Source: Devosia sp.
GTDB taxonomy: Bacteria; Pseudomonadota; Alphaproteobacteria; Rhizobiales; Devosiaceae
DNA: 64,000 nt
NCBI GenBank assembly: GCA_028290665.1
Contig: JAQGJK010000021.1
Span: 1 to 64,000 of the forward strand
Direction: 5' to 3'
A program made the translations under genes and the position numbers. The notes beneath the pieces were generated by a model that saw only the letters and a program-made list of their open reading frames with translations, was not told where the DNA came from and searched no databases. Positions 48,698-58,840 of the stretch are shown here, one piece after another. How positions within the stretch are numbered: position 1 is the stretch's first letter; every line of letters begins with the position of its first letter.

Positions 48698-48997
48698 ATG
48701 AGATTGATCAAATACACCACCAAGCCGGGTCGGGCCACGGAGAACCGCGAATTGATCGCCAAGGTTTTTGCGGGCTTCGAGGAACTGCAACTGCCGGACC
48801 TGCAATATGCAGTCCTCGAGACTGCCGAGGGAGATTTCCTCCATTTGGTGGAAACGACGGCGGAAGGCAGCAAGGCGCTTCAGGCTTCCCCCGCCTTCCG
48901 TGCATTCACCGCCAATCTCGAGGATCGACAGACGGCGCCGCTGACAATCAGCGAGCTTAAGGTGGTGGGTAACTATGGCGGGTTGATCGACCAGTGA
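48698..48997 (+). CDS. small antibiotic-biosynthesis-monooxygenase-like protein
   Basis: MRLIKYTTKPGRATENRELIAKVFAGFEEL; coupled to sigma factor gene. Confidence 0.65.
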   Translation: MRLIKYTTKPGRATENRELIAKVFAGFEELQLPDLQYAVLETAEGDFLHLVETTAEGSKALQASPAFRAFTANLEDRQTAPLTISELKVVGNYGGLIDQ

Positions 48998-49860
48998 CTG
49001 CAATGCATGCACCGAACGATGAACTGGAACGGCTGCTCTACGGCATTCGGCCGCGCCTGCATCGGTTCTGCGCCCGCATGTTGGGCTCGGCTATCGACGG
49101 GGAAGATATCGCACACGATACGATGCTGAAGGCACTAGAAGCCTTCCCTCGCCAGTCCGGCATAGACAATCTCGAGGCCTGGGTGTTCCGCATTGCGCGA
49201 AACACCGCTCTCGATTTTCTGCGCCGACGCAATCGAGGACTCGTCGTTTCAGTCGGCGATGAGGCGGAGTTCGTTGATTATTACATGAACAGTGACCGTG
49301 GGTTGCAGGCAGCGGCGAGCCTGCGGCAGTTCATGCGCCTGCCGCCTGCACAGCGGGCGTCAGTTATCCTGATGGACGTCATCGGCTATTCGCTCGAAGA
49401 GGTCGCCGGCATTCTCGAAACAACCGTTCCGGGGGTCAAGGCATCTCTGCATCGCGGGCGCGAGCGGTTGCAGGTCCTTGCCAACGAACCCGCGGCAACG
49501 CCTTTAGTGGCGCTACCAGAACTTGAGCGAAAGCAGCTTCTCAATTACGTCGATCGGTTCAACGCACGCGATTTCGACGCGTTAAGAGTTCTCTTGGCCG
49601 AGGACGTGCGCCTCGACGTCAACCGCGACCGTCTATATGGTAAGGCCGTTCGGCAGTACTATAGCCGCTATGCCGAAGTTTTCGACCTTCGCCTTGCCCC
49701 TGCCGTGGCAGAGGGACAGGCAGTGGCACTCGCTTTTGTCAACGAGCGGCTCAGTTACTTCATCGCCTTCGATTGGGCTGATGGGAAGATCAATAAAATC
49801 CTCGATTTCCGGTATGCCGGCTATGTGCTTGATCTGGTCGATATTACGCCCATTGCCTGA
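48994..49860 (+). CDS. ECF sigma factor with C-terminal SnoaL-like domain
   Basis: Sigma2 (EDIAHDTMLKALEAF), Sigma4 (LEEVAGILETTVPGVKASLHRGRERL), then LNYVDRFNARDFDALRVLLAEDVRLDV. Confidence 0.88.
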   Translation: MTAMHAPNDELERLLYGIRPRLHRFCARMLGSAIDGEDIAHDTMLKALEAFPRQSGIDNLEAWVFRIARNTALDFLRRRNRGLVVSVGDEAEFVDYYMNSDRGLQAAASLRQFMRLPPAQRASVILMDVIGYSLEEVAGILETTVPGVKASLHRGRERLQVLANEPAATPLVALPELERKQLLNYVDRFNARDFDALRVLLAEDVRLDVNRDRLYGKAVRQYYSRYAEVFDLRLAPAVAEGQAVALAFVNERLSYFIAFDWADGKINKILDFRYAGYVLDLVDITPIA

Positions 49861-50190
49861 CTTACTCGATAGTGCGGCCTGCTTTGCGCCAAAAGCGGAT
49901 ATTGGCGGTTTCCTTGCGGCTGTTTAGCTCGCTCTACCTTCGCCGCACTTCACCAGTCGCGTCCGATAGAAAGTCTGTCACTCGCCGGACGCGAGCATTG
50001 CTGCGGACATCCCCGCTGATCTCCACAGACTGAGAATGCGCTCAGATTGATCGTGGTCCACCTGCTCGAGGTCCTCCGAGCGCCTGGCGATGACGAGTTG
50101 ACGGCCCGGCGAACACAAATTTCGGACCTGTCGGTCTGCTGCTAACCTGTCTCAGGAGAGCGAGTCTGCTGGGCTCGTTCGGGAGTGCAG

Positions 50191-50612
50191 ATGATGACGC
50201 CACTCTCGTTCAAAGGGCAGCGGTTCCCGCCTGACGTCATCCGCAACGCCGTTCGGCTCCATTTTCGTTTCACGCTTGGCCTGAGGGATATCGAGGAACT
50301 TCTGGCGCAGCGCGGGTCGACGCCAGTTACGAGACGATCCGATGCCGGACGACTACATTCGGCCCGCTGATCGCGCTTCGGCTAAGGCTGCGTCCCATTC
50401 CCTCGCCGTGTTGGCACCTCGATGAGACGGTCTGTTCGATCGGTCGTCAGCGCATGTACCTCTGGCGTCCCATCGATGACCAAGGCGAAGTCCTCGATGT
50501 CATCGTGCAGGCTCGGCGGGACAAAGACGCAGCCCTCAAGCCGCTAGAGCGCCTGTTGCGCAACCGGCGAGTCACGCCGGAAGCGATCGCTACCGATGGC
50601 TTGGCATCATAG
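50191..50612 (+). pseudogene. decayed IS6-family transposase remnant
   Basis: FKGQRFPPDVIRNAVRLHFRFTLGLRDIEELLAQRG then, in another frame, CWHLDETVCSIGRQRMYLWRPIDDQGEVLDVIVQARRDKDAALKPLERLLRNRRVTPEAIATDGLAS. Confidence 0.75.
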
Positions 50613-51642
50613 GGTGCAGCCCTTGGCTCGCTGAGCGGCGCGTCGACGAGCGTTCGACCAGAGGACCGGGGATGATGCAGAGAATGCCTTCGGTCAGGGT
50701 ATTAGCGGACATCATGTCGTTGAGGATCGACATTGCAGCATCGACCATGGCTTGGCCGTCCTGCACCACCGAGGTCAAATCATAGGCCGCCCAGGACGCC
50801 TCCGGCACGTCGTCGAAGCCAGCGACCAGGACGTCGTCCGGGATGCGCCGGCCCAGATTTTGCCGCAGCGCGTCGATGGCGCCGATGGCCATCAGGTCGT
50901 TGGCGCAAAAAATCGCCTCGGGCAACGGGCCATTGGCCGCGAGCTGCAGCATCGCGTCGTAGCCGCCCCGGTATTGGAAGTCGCCGGCAGTGACCCTGAT
51001 CCCGCGAAATCCATGGCGGCGCAGGCCGGCCCTGAAGCCGCGCAACCGCTCGGCGCTGGCGTAGCTGTCGGGAGAGCCCGCGACGAAGCCAAAGGTTTTC
51101 GCCCCGCGCGCGACGAACAGGTCGGCGACTGCCGTAGCGCCGCCGACATTGTCGGTGCAGACCGACGAAATCCAGGGGTTTTTTATGGCAGTGTTGAACG
51201 AGATGGTCGGGATCTTGATCCGGCCGAGCGCCATGGCGGCCTCGTTCGTCAGCACCGGCAGGGCGCTGACGATGGCATCGACGCGGTAACTCGCCAGCAT
51301 CGGCACTACGCCGTCGAGCGAATGGTCGGTATCGGCTTGTACCAGCAGCACCTGATGCCCGGTGGCCTGCAGCGCCTTGGTGAACTTCTCGATGGCGAGC
51401 GCGTAGAACGGGTTACCGGTGCCCCCGATCACCATGGCGACAAGGTTGGAGCGATGCTTGAGCAGGATCCGCGGGATGAAACTCGGGCTATAGCCGAGCG
51501 TCGCCGCCGCCTCGAACACCTTGCGACGGGTTTCCTCGGAGACGCTCTTGCCGGTGGAATAGGCCCGTGACACCGCCGATTGCGACACCCCCGCCAGGCG
51601 GGCAACTTCGGTCGAGGATGGATACCGGCGCTTGATCGTCAT
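50590..51642 (-). CDS. LacI family transcriptional regulator
   Basis: SSTEVARLAGVSQSAVSRAYSTGKSVSEETRRKVFEAAATLGYSPSFI. Confidence 0.92.
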   Translation of the reverse strand: MTIKRRYPSSTEVARLAGVSQSAVSRAYSTGKSVSEETRRKVFEAAATLGYSPSFIPRILLKHRSNLVAMVIGGTGNPFYALAIEKFTKALQATGHQVLLVQADTDHSLDGVVPMLASYRVDAIVSALPVLTNEAAMALGRIKIPTISFNTAIKNPWISSVCTDNVGGATAVADLFVARGAKTFGFVAGSPDSYASAERLRGFRAGLRRHGFRGIRVTAGDFQYRGGYDAMLQLAANGPLPEAIFCANDLMAIGAIDALRQNLGRRIPDDVLVAGFDDVPEASWAAYDLTSVVQDGQAMVDAAMSILNDMMSANTLTEGILCIIPGPLVERSSTRRSASQGLHPMMPSHR

Positions 51643-51695
51643 GCTCACCGCACTGAGGCCCGGCGTCTGGTCTCGACCGGCGCCGTTCGAGGGAG

Positions 51696-52487
51696 CTAAA
51701 TCGTCTTGAGCATGCCGCCGTCAACGAAATAGGTGGAACCGACCGAATAGCTAGACCGCGCCGAACACAGGAACACGACGAAATCGGCGATTTCCGCGGG
51801 CGTTGCGAAGCGACCAATCGGAGCATTGTCCTTGGCGAGGGTATCGATATAGCCCTGCCAATCGCCGCCCGTATCTGCGGTCAACTGCTTGGCGGTCTTG
51901 ATCCAGTCCGGCGTCAGGACAAAACCCGGGTTGATGGCATTGACGCGGATATTGTCCTTGATGAACTCCGTCGACATGGTCTTCGACAGCATCACCAATG
52001 CCGCCTTGGTGACATTGTAAATCGGTTCGTACCAGAGAGGTTGAGCCGCGCAAATCGACGCATTGTTGAGAATGACACCGCCGCCGCGTTTGGCCATCAG
52101 CGGCGTCAGCCCGCGCGCCAGCCGCACCGCCGCCATGACGTGCAGGTCCCAATAGTATTGCCACTTGGCGTCATCGGCCTCGGCGATGGTCTCGTTGCTG
52201 CCGGTGCCGGCGTTATTGAACAGGATATCGACGCCGCCAAAGGTTTGCTGCACTGCCGCGATAACCGCATCGCAGCCGGCAGCCGTGCCGACATCACTGA
52301 CAACCGCTGCTACCCTGCCGCCACCGACAGCGGCGATCTCGGCTTGCGCTGCGTCCAGCCGCGCCGTATCGCGAGCGACGATCAAGACGTCGACGCCCTC
52401 TGCGGCAAATCCCTTGGCCACGGCCAGACCGATGCCGACGCTGCCGCCGGTGACTACTGCGACCTTGCCGGCCAATCCCAGATCCAC
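51696..52487 (-). CDS. SDR family oxidoreductase
   Basis: VVTGGSVGIGLAVAKGF, NNAGTGSN, YNVTKAALVMLSKTM. Confidence 0.92.
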   Translation of the reverse strand: MDLGLAGKVAVVTGGSVGIGLAVAKGFAAEGVDVLIVARDTARLDAAQAEIAAVGGGRVAAVVSDVGTAAGCDAVIAAVQQTFGGVDILFNNAGTGSNETIAEADDAKWQYYWDLHVMAAVRLARGLTPLMAKRGGGVILNNASICAAQPLWYEPIYNVTKAALVMLSKTMSTEFIKDNIRVNAINPGFVLTPDWIKTAKQLTADTGGDWQGYIDTLAKDNAPIGRFATPAEIADFVVFLCSARSSYSVGSTYFVDGGMLKTI

Positions 52488-52499
52488 GATGCTATCCTA

Positions 52500-53459
52500 T
52501 TACTTGACGATCGGTATTTTGGACCGATCGATGGTGATGGCGACCGCGACGATCAGCACGGTGCCGAAAACGATGTTCTGGGCGAAGATATTGACGCCGA
52601 GAAAAGTCATGCCGATGCGCACGACCGAAATGATGAGCGAGCCGACCAGCGTCTGCCAGATGCTACCGACGCCACCGGTAATCGCAGTGCCGCCAACGAC
52701 GACGGCGGCGATCGAGGGCAGCAGCATTTCAGCCGCCAGCGTGGGCGAGCCGCTGGCGAGGCGCCCCGCCAGCACCACGCCGGCAAGCGCCGCGAGGGTC
52801 GATGACAGGATGAAGGCATAGACCTTATAGCGAGACACCCGAACGCCCGAGGCGTAGGCCGCAGGTTCGCCCGCGCCGATGGCGGCGATGTAGCGGCCGA
52901 ACGGCGTCCGGCTTTGCAACACGCTGGCCAGCACGAAGACGACGAAGCCGATGATGATGACGCCCGGGATCCCAAAGAAGCTGCCAGTGATCCAGGCCTG
53001 ATAGTTGCGGTCGGCCTCCCCGAGGGTGATCGAGCGCTCACCGGAGATGACCAGCGCCGTGCTGAACAGCACCCCGCTGATCGCCAGTGTCGTAATGAAC
53101 GAGGGCACTTTGAGCTTGACGTGCGCCAGCCCGGACAGCAGGCCGGCGACGGCGCCGATCCCGATGGCGAGCACGAACGACCCATAACCGAGCTGCGCAA
53201 CGGTCAACGCGACGACCACGCTCGCCAGCGACGCCATCGACTGCAGCGACAGATCGATACCGCCAAGCATGATGACGAAAGTGACGCCAGCCGCGAGGAT
53301 GAACAGCACGGCAGTGTCACTGGCGAGTTGCAGCAGGGTCGCGGGGTACAGGAAAGTCGGTTGCATGACACCGACTACGACCATCAGGATCACCAGCGTC
53401 GCAAGCGGCAACCAGCGGCGGGTGCGGTCGGCATTCGGGCCGGTGAAAGGAGTAGCCAT
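52500..53459 (-). CDS. ribose-type ABC transporter permease
   Basis: RbsC-like; MLLPSIAAVVVGGTAITGGVGSIWQTLVG. Confidence 0.9.
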   Translation of the reverse strand: MATPFTGPNADRTRRWLPLATLVILMVVVGVMQPTFLYPATLLQLASDTAVLFILAAGVTFVIMLGGIDLSLQSMASLASVVVALTVAQLGYGSFVLAIGIGAVAGLLSGLAHVKLKVPSFITTLAISGVLFSTALVISGERSITLGEADRNYQAWITGSFFGIPGVIIIGFVVFVLASVLQSRTPFGRYIAAIGAGEPAAYASGVRVSRYKVYAFILSSTLAALAGVVLAGRLASGSPTLAAEMLLPSIAAVVVGGTAITGGVGSIWQTLVGSLIISVVRIGMTFLGVNIFAQNIVFGTVLIVAVAITIDRSKIPIVK

Positions 53460-53462
53460 CGG

Positions 53463-54992
53463 TCAGACCATGTGTTGGATGAGATCGACCTGCCGCGGCT
53501 TGTGGCCGGGCTGGGCATCGGTCGAAAAGCGGACTTCGCCGTCGCGCATCACCAGCACCGTGTGGCTGAGCCCGATGGTCTCCTCGAGGGTGTCCGAGGT
53601 GACGATGATGGCGATACCCTCGGCGGTGATGGCGCGGACGATCTCGTAGACTTCCTCCTTGGCGCCGACGTCGAGGCCGCGCGTCGGATGATCGAGGATG
53701 AGGATCTGCGCCTTGGTATTGAGCCACTTGGCCAGCACCACTTTCTGCTGGTTGCCGCCGGAAAGATTGAGGCAGAGCGTATTGACGCTCGGCGTCTTGA
53801 TGTTGAGCCGCTCGATCCAGGTCTTTACCAGCCGCTTCTCCTCGGCGACCTTGATCAGCCCATAGCTGGTCAGCCGCTGCAGGTCGGCGAGCGTGACATT
53901 GGCGGCAACCGAGAGGAACAGGACCAGGCCTTCGAGACGCCGTTCGCGCGGGACGTAGGCCAGTCCGAGGTCGACCGCCACTGCCGGGTCGGTAATGTGG
54001 ACCTCACGGCCGCCGACGATCAGCTGGCCCCCGTCATGCGGCGCAAAGCCCGCGAGGGTGCGGGTCAGCTCCTCCCGGCCCGAACCGACGACCCCGGCAA
54101 TGCCGAGGATTTCACCGCGGTGGAGCATGAAATCTACCCCCGTGAAGCCGCCGGCAAGCGACAGGCCCTTGGCTTCGAGTACCACCTCGTCCCGATACGG
54201 ACGCTGCAGCGGCTCGCGATAATATTCGGCTTGCAGGCTGCGGCCGACCATCAACTGGTGCAGCGCCGGAATGTTGGCTTCGGCCGCCGGCAGATCGGCG
54301 ACTACCGCGCCATCCTTCATCACGTATATCCGGTCGGAAAGCTCCAGGACCTCGTCGAGGCGATGCGAGACGAAAACGAAGGAGGCGCGCGCCTTGAGTG
54401 CCCGGACCCGGGCGAACAGGATGTCGATCTCCGCCCGTTCCAACACCGAGGTCGGCTCGTCGAGCAGGATGACCAGGTGTCCACCGCCGACCTGGTCTTC
54501 GAGGGTCAGGGCCTTCGCCAGTTCGACCATCTGGCGGGTGGCGAAATCGAGATCTTCGGCAAGGCTGCGCGGGTCGATATCGACGTGGACCTTGGCGAGC
54601 TGACGCTTTGCCGCGGCATAGAGATCGCGCCAGTTGACGATGCCGAAGCGGGTGAACTGCGCCTCGTTGCCGAGGTAAATGTTCTCGCCGACCGTAAGAT
54701 TGAGCAGCAGCGACTGCTCCTGAAACACCATGCCGATGCCCTTGGTGTTGGCATCGTAGGCGCTGGCGAGCGAGACGGCCTTGCCACCGATCTCTATCTC
54801 GCCGCTGTCGGGCTGATAGACGCCGCTGAGGATTTTCATCACCGTGGACTTGCCGGCGCCGTTTTCGCCAACGAGGCCGACCACTTCGCCCGGGCGGATG
54901 TGGATAGTGACGTCTTTGAGCGCATGGACCCCGGGAAAGCGCTTGTTGACGTTGACCAGAGACAGCGCGTAGGGGGCCGCGGCGATGGTCAT
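53463..54992 (-). CDS. sugar ABC transporter ATP-binding protein (duplicated NBD)
   Basis: GENGAGKSTVMKILSGVYQPDSGEIEIGG, LSGGNQQKVVLAKWL; Met in ORF 53463-55430. Confidence 0.93.
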   Translation of the reverse strand: MTIAAAPYALSLVNVNKRFPGVHALKDVTIHIRPGEVVGLVGENGAGKSTVMKILSGVYQPDSGEIEIGGKAVSLASAYDANTKGIGMVFQEQSLLLNLTVGENIYLGNEAQFTRFGIVNWRDLYAAAKRQLAKVHVDIDPRSLAEDLDFATRQMVELAKALTLEDQVGGGHLVILLDEPTSVLERAEIDILFARVRALKARASFVFVSHRLDEVLELSDRIYVMKDGAVVADLPAAEANIPALHQLMVGRSLQAEYYREPLQRPYRDEVVLEAKGLSLAGGFTGVDFMLHRGEILGIAGVVGSGREELTRTLAGFAPHDGGQLIVGGREVHITDPAVAVDLGLAYVPRERRLEGLVLFLSVAANVTLADLQRLTSYGLIKVAEEKRLVKTWIERLNIKTPSVNTLCLNLSGGNQQKVVLAKWLNTKAQILILDHPTRGLDVGAKEEVYEIVRAITAEGIAIIVTSDTLEETIGLSHTVLVMRDGEVRFSTDAQPGHKPRQVDLIQHMV

Positions 54993-55987
54993 TTGACGAT
55001 CTTCATGAGCTTGCGGTTGATGGAGAGCGCGACGGCGGTGATGATCATCACGCCCTGCACGCCGATCTGGACGCTTGGCTCGACGCCCACCAGCACCATG
55101 CCGTTGGTCAGCACCACGACGATCAGCACGCCCACCACCGTTTGCAGGATGCCGCCGCGACCGCCGGACAGCGACGTGCCGCCGACCACCACCGCGGTGA
55201 TCGTCGTGAACAGCCGGCCGCTGCCGATCTGTGCATTGCCGAGCCCAAGCTGCGCCGACGCCAGAATGCCGCCCACCGCATAAAAGACGCCCGCCAGCGT
55301 GAACGCCGCGATGCGGACTTTCGCGACCGAAATCCCCGACAGGGCGGCGAGCTCTTCGCCACCACCCAGCGCATAGATGTGACGCCCGAGCCGGGTATAA
55401 TTCTGGATCGCCAGTGCAATGATCACGCACAGGACCGCCACCCAGACGCCCCAGGGGAAGCCGAGGAAACGGTCGATGGCAAGGCCGCGGATCAGTGGAT
55501 CATTGATGCGGATGGCCATGCCGCCGAGCAGCGCGTTGCCGACGCCGACGCCGATGAACCAGGTCCCGAGCGTCGCCATGAACGATGGCACTTTGAGATA
55601 GACGTTGATCATGCCGTTGATACAGCCGACTCCAGCGCCGACCGCCAGCACGATGACTACCGCAAAGAGCCCTAGCTCGTTGGCATTGGCGCCGTTCAGC
55701 ACCAGCATCGACAGCAGCACGGCGGCGAGCGTCAGCACCCCTTCGACCGAGAGGTCGACCGATCCCATCAGGATGATCAGCGTCGCGCCGATGCCGAGAA
55801 CCATCGGCACCATCGCCGATTGGCTGATGCGCACGACATTGCCGAAGCTCAGGAAATTCGGGTTGATCACGGCGATCAGGATGCAGAGCAGCACAAGCAC
55901 TGCCAGGGGCGCCCAACCGGCAAGCCGCTGCAGCCCAGCAAAGGGCCGAGGCTTTACCGTCACCGCCGCGGCAGTTGCGTTGCTCAA
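54989..55987 (-). CDS. second ribose-type ABC transporter permease
   Basis: RbsC-like; FTTITAVVVGGTSLSGGRGGILQTVVG; predicted TTG start. Confidence 0.9.
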   Translation of the reverse strand: MSNATAAAVTVKPRPFAGLQRLAGWAPLAVLVLLCILIAVINPNFLSFGNVVRISQSAMVPMVLGIGATLIILMGSVDLSVEGVLTLAAVLLSMLVLNGANANELGLFAVVIVLAVGAGVGCINGMINVYLKVPSFMATLGTWFIGVGVGNALLGGMAIRINDPLIRGLAIDRFLGFPWGVWVAVLCVIIALAIQNYTRLGRHIYALGGGEELAALSGISVAKVRIAAFTLAGVFYAVGGILASAQLGLGNAQIGSGRLFTTITAVVVGGTSLSGGRGGILQTVVGVLIVVVLTNGMVLVGVEPSVQIGVQGVMIITAVALSINRKLMKIVK

Positions 55988-56119
55988 GATCTGTCCTTTC
56001 GGGCACTTGGACCCGGCACGACCGACTCGCCTGTGAAGGCAATAGCGGCAAGACCGGCAAGACTGGGGAGGGACGCGGGCGCGCCAAAGCTGCGCCCGCG
56101 ATATTTATCGCGATGTTGC

Positions 56120-57217
56120 TTAGTACTGGATCTGTCCGCTGGCGCGGCCCCAGATGTCGGTCCAGTCGAGTTGCGGCTCGGATTTGACATTGGTGTCATA
56201 GAACGACTGTGCATTTTCAGCGGTGATCACCACGCCGGTGCCGTAGAACTCGCGGTGTTCCTTGCCTTCCTTGGCGGGATCGAACACGCCGGTCTTGGCG
56301 GCGTAGCCGATGGCGAGGCCCATGCCGCCCTGCCAGAACGGGTCCCAGGCGACGGTACCGGCCATTTCGCCCTTCAGTACCGACTCGACGGCGAGTTGGA
56401 TGCCGTCGACGCCGGTCACGGGCACCTTGCCGGCGCGGCCGTCTGCCCGCAATGCTTCCACTGCGGCGAGCGCCATGTCGTCATTGGCGGCCCAGATACC
56501 GCCAATCTGATCGCCGAACTGGGTAAGCCAAGCGTTGGTCTTTTCGAGGGCTTCGTTGGCCGACCAGTTGGCGACCTGGAAGTCGAGCAGCTTGACATCC
56601 GGGTTGGCATCCAGCGCTTGCTGCAGTCCGGCCCGGCGCTCGTAGGCCGGCACGTTGGATTCGATACCGCCGAGAGCGACGATGCCGCCCTTGCCGCCCA
56701 TCGCCTTGATCAGCGCCTCGCCCATGGCTTTGCCGTAGGGCACGCCGCTGAACGAGATGTGGGCGACATAGTTGGGATCGAAATCCCACGGGTGCAGGTC
56801 CGCCGGCTTGTTCCACTGGGTGACCACGTAGGCACCGGCCTGCTTGGCCGCTTCGACGATCGGGCGGGCGTCCGGGCTGTCGTTGGGGTCAACGTTGATC
56901 ACCGCATTGCCGCCGGTCTTGGCGAGAATGGCGCGGATGTCGGCGATGCCTTTTTCGCTGTTCCCTTCGGTGACCAGGGTCACGTATTCGGCCCCTACCG
57001 ACTGGGCGAAGGCGGCGCCGCCCTTGTTCCACGTGGCATGGTACGGATTGGACAGCGAGCGGATCGAATTGACCAGCGTCGGGGCCCCTTGCGCATAGGC
57101 CCGCCGGGTGATGATGGCGGGGAACGTCCCCAGGACGCCCAAGGCTGTAGCGCCCTTCAGAACACTGCGGCGGCTCACAAATCGAGACGAATTCGTCCCA
57201 TCAGATTGGTTTGACAC
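56120..57217 (-). CDS. sugar ABC transporter substrate-binding protein (Tat-like leader)
   Basis: SRRSVLKGATALGVLG leader, periplasmic binding protein fold. Confidence 0.9.
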   Translation of the reverse strand: MSNQSDGTNSSRFVSRRSVLKGATALGVLGTFPAIITRRAYAQGAPTLVNSIRSLSNPYHATWNKGGAAFAQSVGAEYVTLVTEGNSEKGIADIRAILAKTGGNAVINVDPNDSPDARPIVEAAKQAGAYVVTQWNKPADLHPWDFDPNYVAHISFSGVPYGKAMGEALIKAMGGKGGIVALGGIESNVPAYERRAGLQQALDANPDVKLLDFQVANWSANEALEKTNAWLTQFGDQIGGIWAANDDMALAAVEALRADGRAGKVPVTGVDGIQLAVESVLKGEMAGTVAWDPFWQGGMGLAIGYAAKTGVFDPAKEGKEHREFYGTGVVITAENAQSFYDTNVKSEPQLDWTDIWGRASGQIQY

Positions 57218-57395
57218 TTTATCCTCCTCCTCAGGAATGCGGGCCTGCTGGCGCGCGCATTTTCGCTATCGCGAAGTCACTCTCCCATGCGTGGCTGCGT
57301 GCGGTTGACGAGCGTCTACTGCGCCCGTTCGTTTGCCCAAATGACAGCCCCGCCCGGCAACTCACCGTCGAAATGCGGTGTAGCTGCCTCAACGC

Positions 57396-57407
57396 GCATA
57401 GCTATGC
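57396..57407. promoter_or_regulatory. 12-bp perfect palindrome gcatagctatgc, possible operator
   Basis: Palindrome in the intergenic region between divergent SBP gene and aroE-like gene. Confidence 0.3.
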
Positions 57408-57461
57408 ATTGACGCTGGGCAGTGTCAACGCTCATTGTCGGGACATCCTGGGGAGGGATCG

Positions 57462-58313
57462 ATGGATCACAATTTTCTCGACGAGATTACCGGGTCGTTC
57501 GCCATGCCGGCGGCCGACAATCCGACGGTTGCCATGGTCGAGGCGGTGTACCGCCACCACCAACTGCCGTGGCGCTACATCAACTGCGAGGTGACGCCGG
57601 CAAATCTCGCCAACGCCGTCAAAGGCGCGCGGGGCATGAACTGGGCCGGGTTCAATTGCTCGATCCCGCACAAGGTGGCGGTGATCGAGCATCTCGATGG
57701 CCTTGGCGCATCTGCCGAGATCATGGGCGCGGTTAACTGCGTGGTGCGGCGAAACGGCGCCTACATCGGCGAGAACACCGACGGCAAGGGCTTCCTCCTG
57801 TCGCTCCGCCAACTCACCGATCCGGCCGGCAAATCCGTCGTCATCCTTGGCGCCGGCGGCGCGGCGCGGGCCATCAGCGTCGAACTGGCGCTGGCGGGCG
57901 CGAGCGACATCACCATCGTCAACCGCGACGCGACGCGCGGTCAGACAGTGGTCGACCTCTTGAACGCCCGCACGAAAACCATCGCGACGTTCGTGCAGTG
58001 GTCCGAACGTTTCGCTATTCCAGCGGCGGCTCAGATCGTCATCAATGCCACCTCGGTAGGCCTGTTTCCCAATGTCGATGCCGAACTCAACCTCGACCCG
58101 GAAACGCTGCAGCTGGGCATGATCATCGCCGATGTGATCCCCAATCCACCCCGCACCCGCCTGATCCGCGACGCCGAGGCACGCGGTTGCCTCGCCCTCG
58201 ACGGTCTCGGCATGGTGGTCAACCAGGGTGTCATTGGGATCAAATATTGGACTGGCATCGACGTGGATGCGGGCGTGATGCGGAACAAGCTCGCGGAACT
58301 GTTCGGCGTGTAG
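57462..58313 (+). CDS. shikimate dehydrogenase-like oxidoreductase
   Basis: NCSIPHKVAV, GAVNCVV, GENTDGKGF, VVILGAGGAARAISVELALAGA; N-terminal SxS motif not canonical. Confidence 0.88.
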   Translation: MDHNFLDEITGSFAMPAADNPTVAMVEAVYRHHQLPWRYINCEVTPANLANAVKGARGMNWAGFNCSIPHKVAVIEHLDGLGASAEIMGAVNCVVRRNGAYIGENTDGKGFLLSLRQLTDPAGKSVVILGAGGAARAISVELALAGASDITIVNRDATRGQTVVDLLNARTKTIATFVQWSERFAIPAAAQIVINATSVGLFPNVDAELNLDPETLQLGMIIADVIPNPPRTRLIRDAEARGCLALDGLGMVVNQGVIGIKYWTGIDVDAGVMRNKLAELFGV

Positions 58314-58349
58314 AGGCCCAATCATTGCGGGATCCGGTAGGACGGTTAT

Positions 58350-58597
58350 CCTGTCCGAGTTGACATTTGGCCTAGGATTATTTTGGCAGCTAGATGACAG
58401 TTGCGGCGATCACAAGGACGGACATCAGGTGTGGCGCGTCGGTCGTAACGAGTGTGGATTCGCCGCCAGTCTGTGAGCCGAGCGACCATATTCTCGATCT
58501 CGTGGCGCTGGCGGCCCGTGCAGGCCGTGCTGGCGACCCTTGTTCCTCTCGCCATTAGCCTTATTGAACTCGCCTGGTGATATCGTCGTCGCCGCAT
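58350..58597 (-). pseudogene. IS5-like transposase C-terminal remnant
   Basis: RQRHEIENMVARLTDWRRIHTRYDRRA pattern, no complete ORF. Confidence 0.55.
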
Positions 58598-58840
58598 GCC
58601 CTATGCCTTCAGCAGATCGCGCTGGCCGCAAACTTTGACCTGCAACACGCAAAACCCGCTGTCCTCGTTGTGGAACATCCTGTTCGACGAGGCCGGATAT
58701 AGGCTCAGTGCTGAAGGACTGGTGGCCAGGCGGGGTCGCGGTCGGCACAACTCCCGGTCAGGCTCCGCGCGGGGCCCATGGCCCGCTTGGTGACGGAACG
58801 GCCGTCGCGGAGTCGTTCATCGAACTAACTCGGTTTTGCT

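Noticed and set aside
48248-49012. 254-aa minus-strand ORF
   Set aside because: Overlaps the better supported ABM-like gene on the plus strand; no domain recognised
52914-55283. 789-aa plus-strand ORF
   Set aside because: Antisense shadow of the ABC permease and ATPase genes; low-complexity Arg/Asp/Gln-rich translation with no domain
55820-57214. 464-aa plus-strand ORF
   Set aside because: Antisense to permease and substrate-binding protein genes
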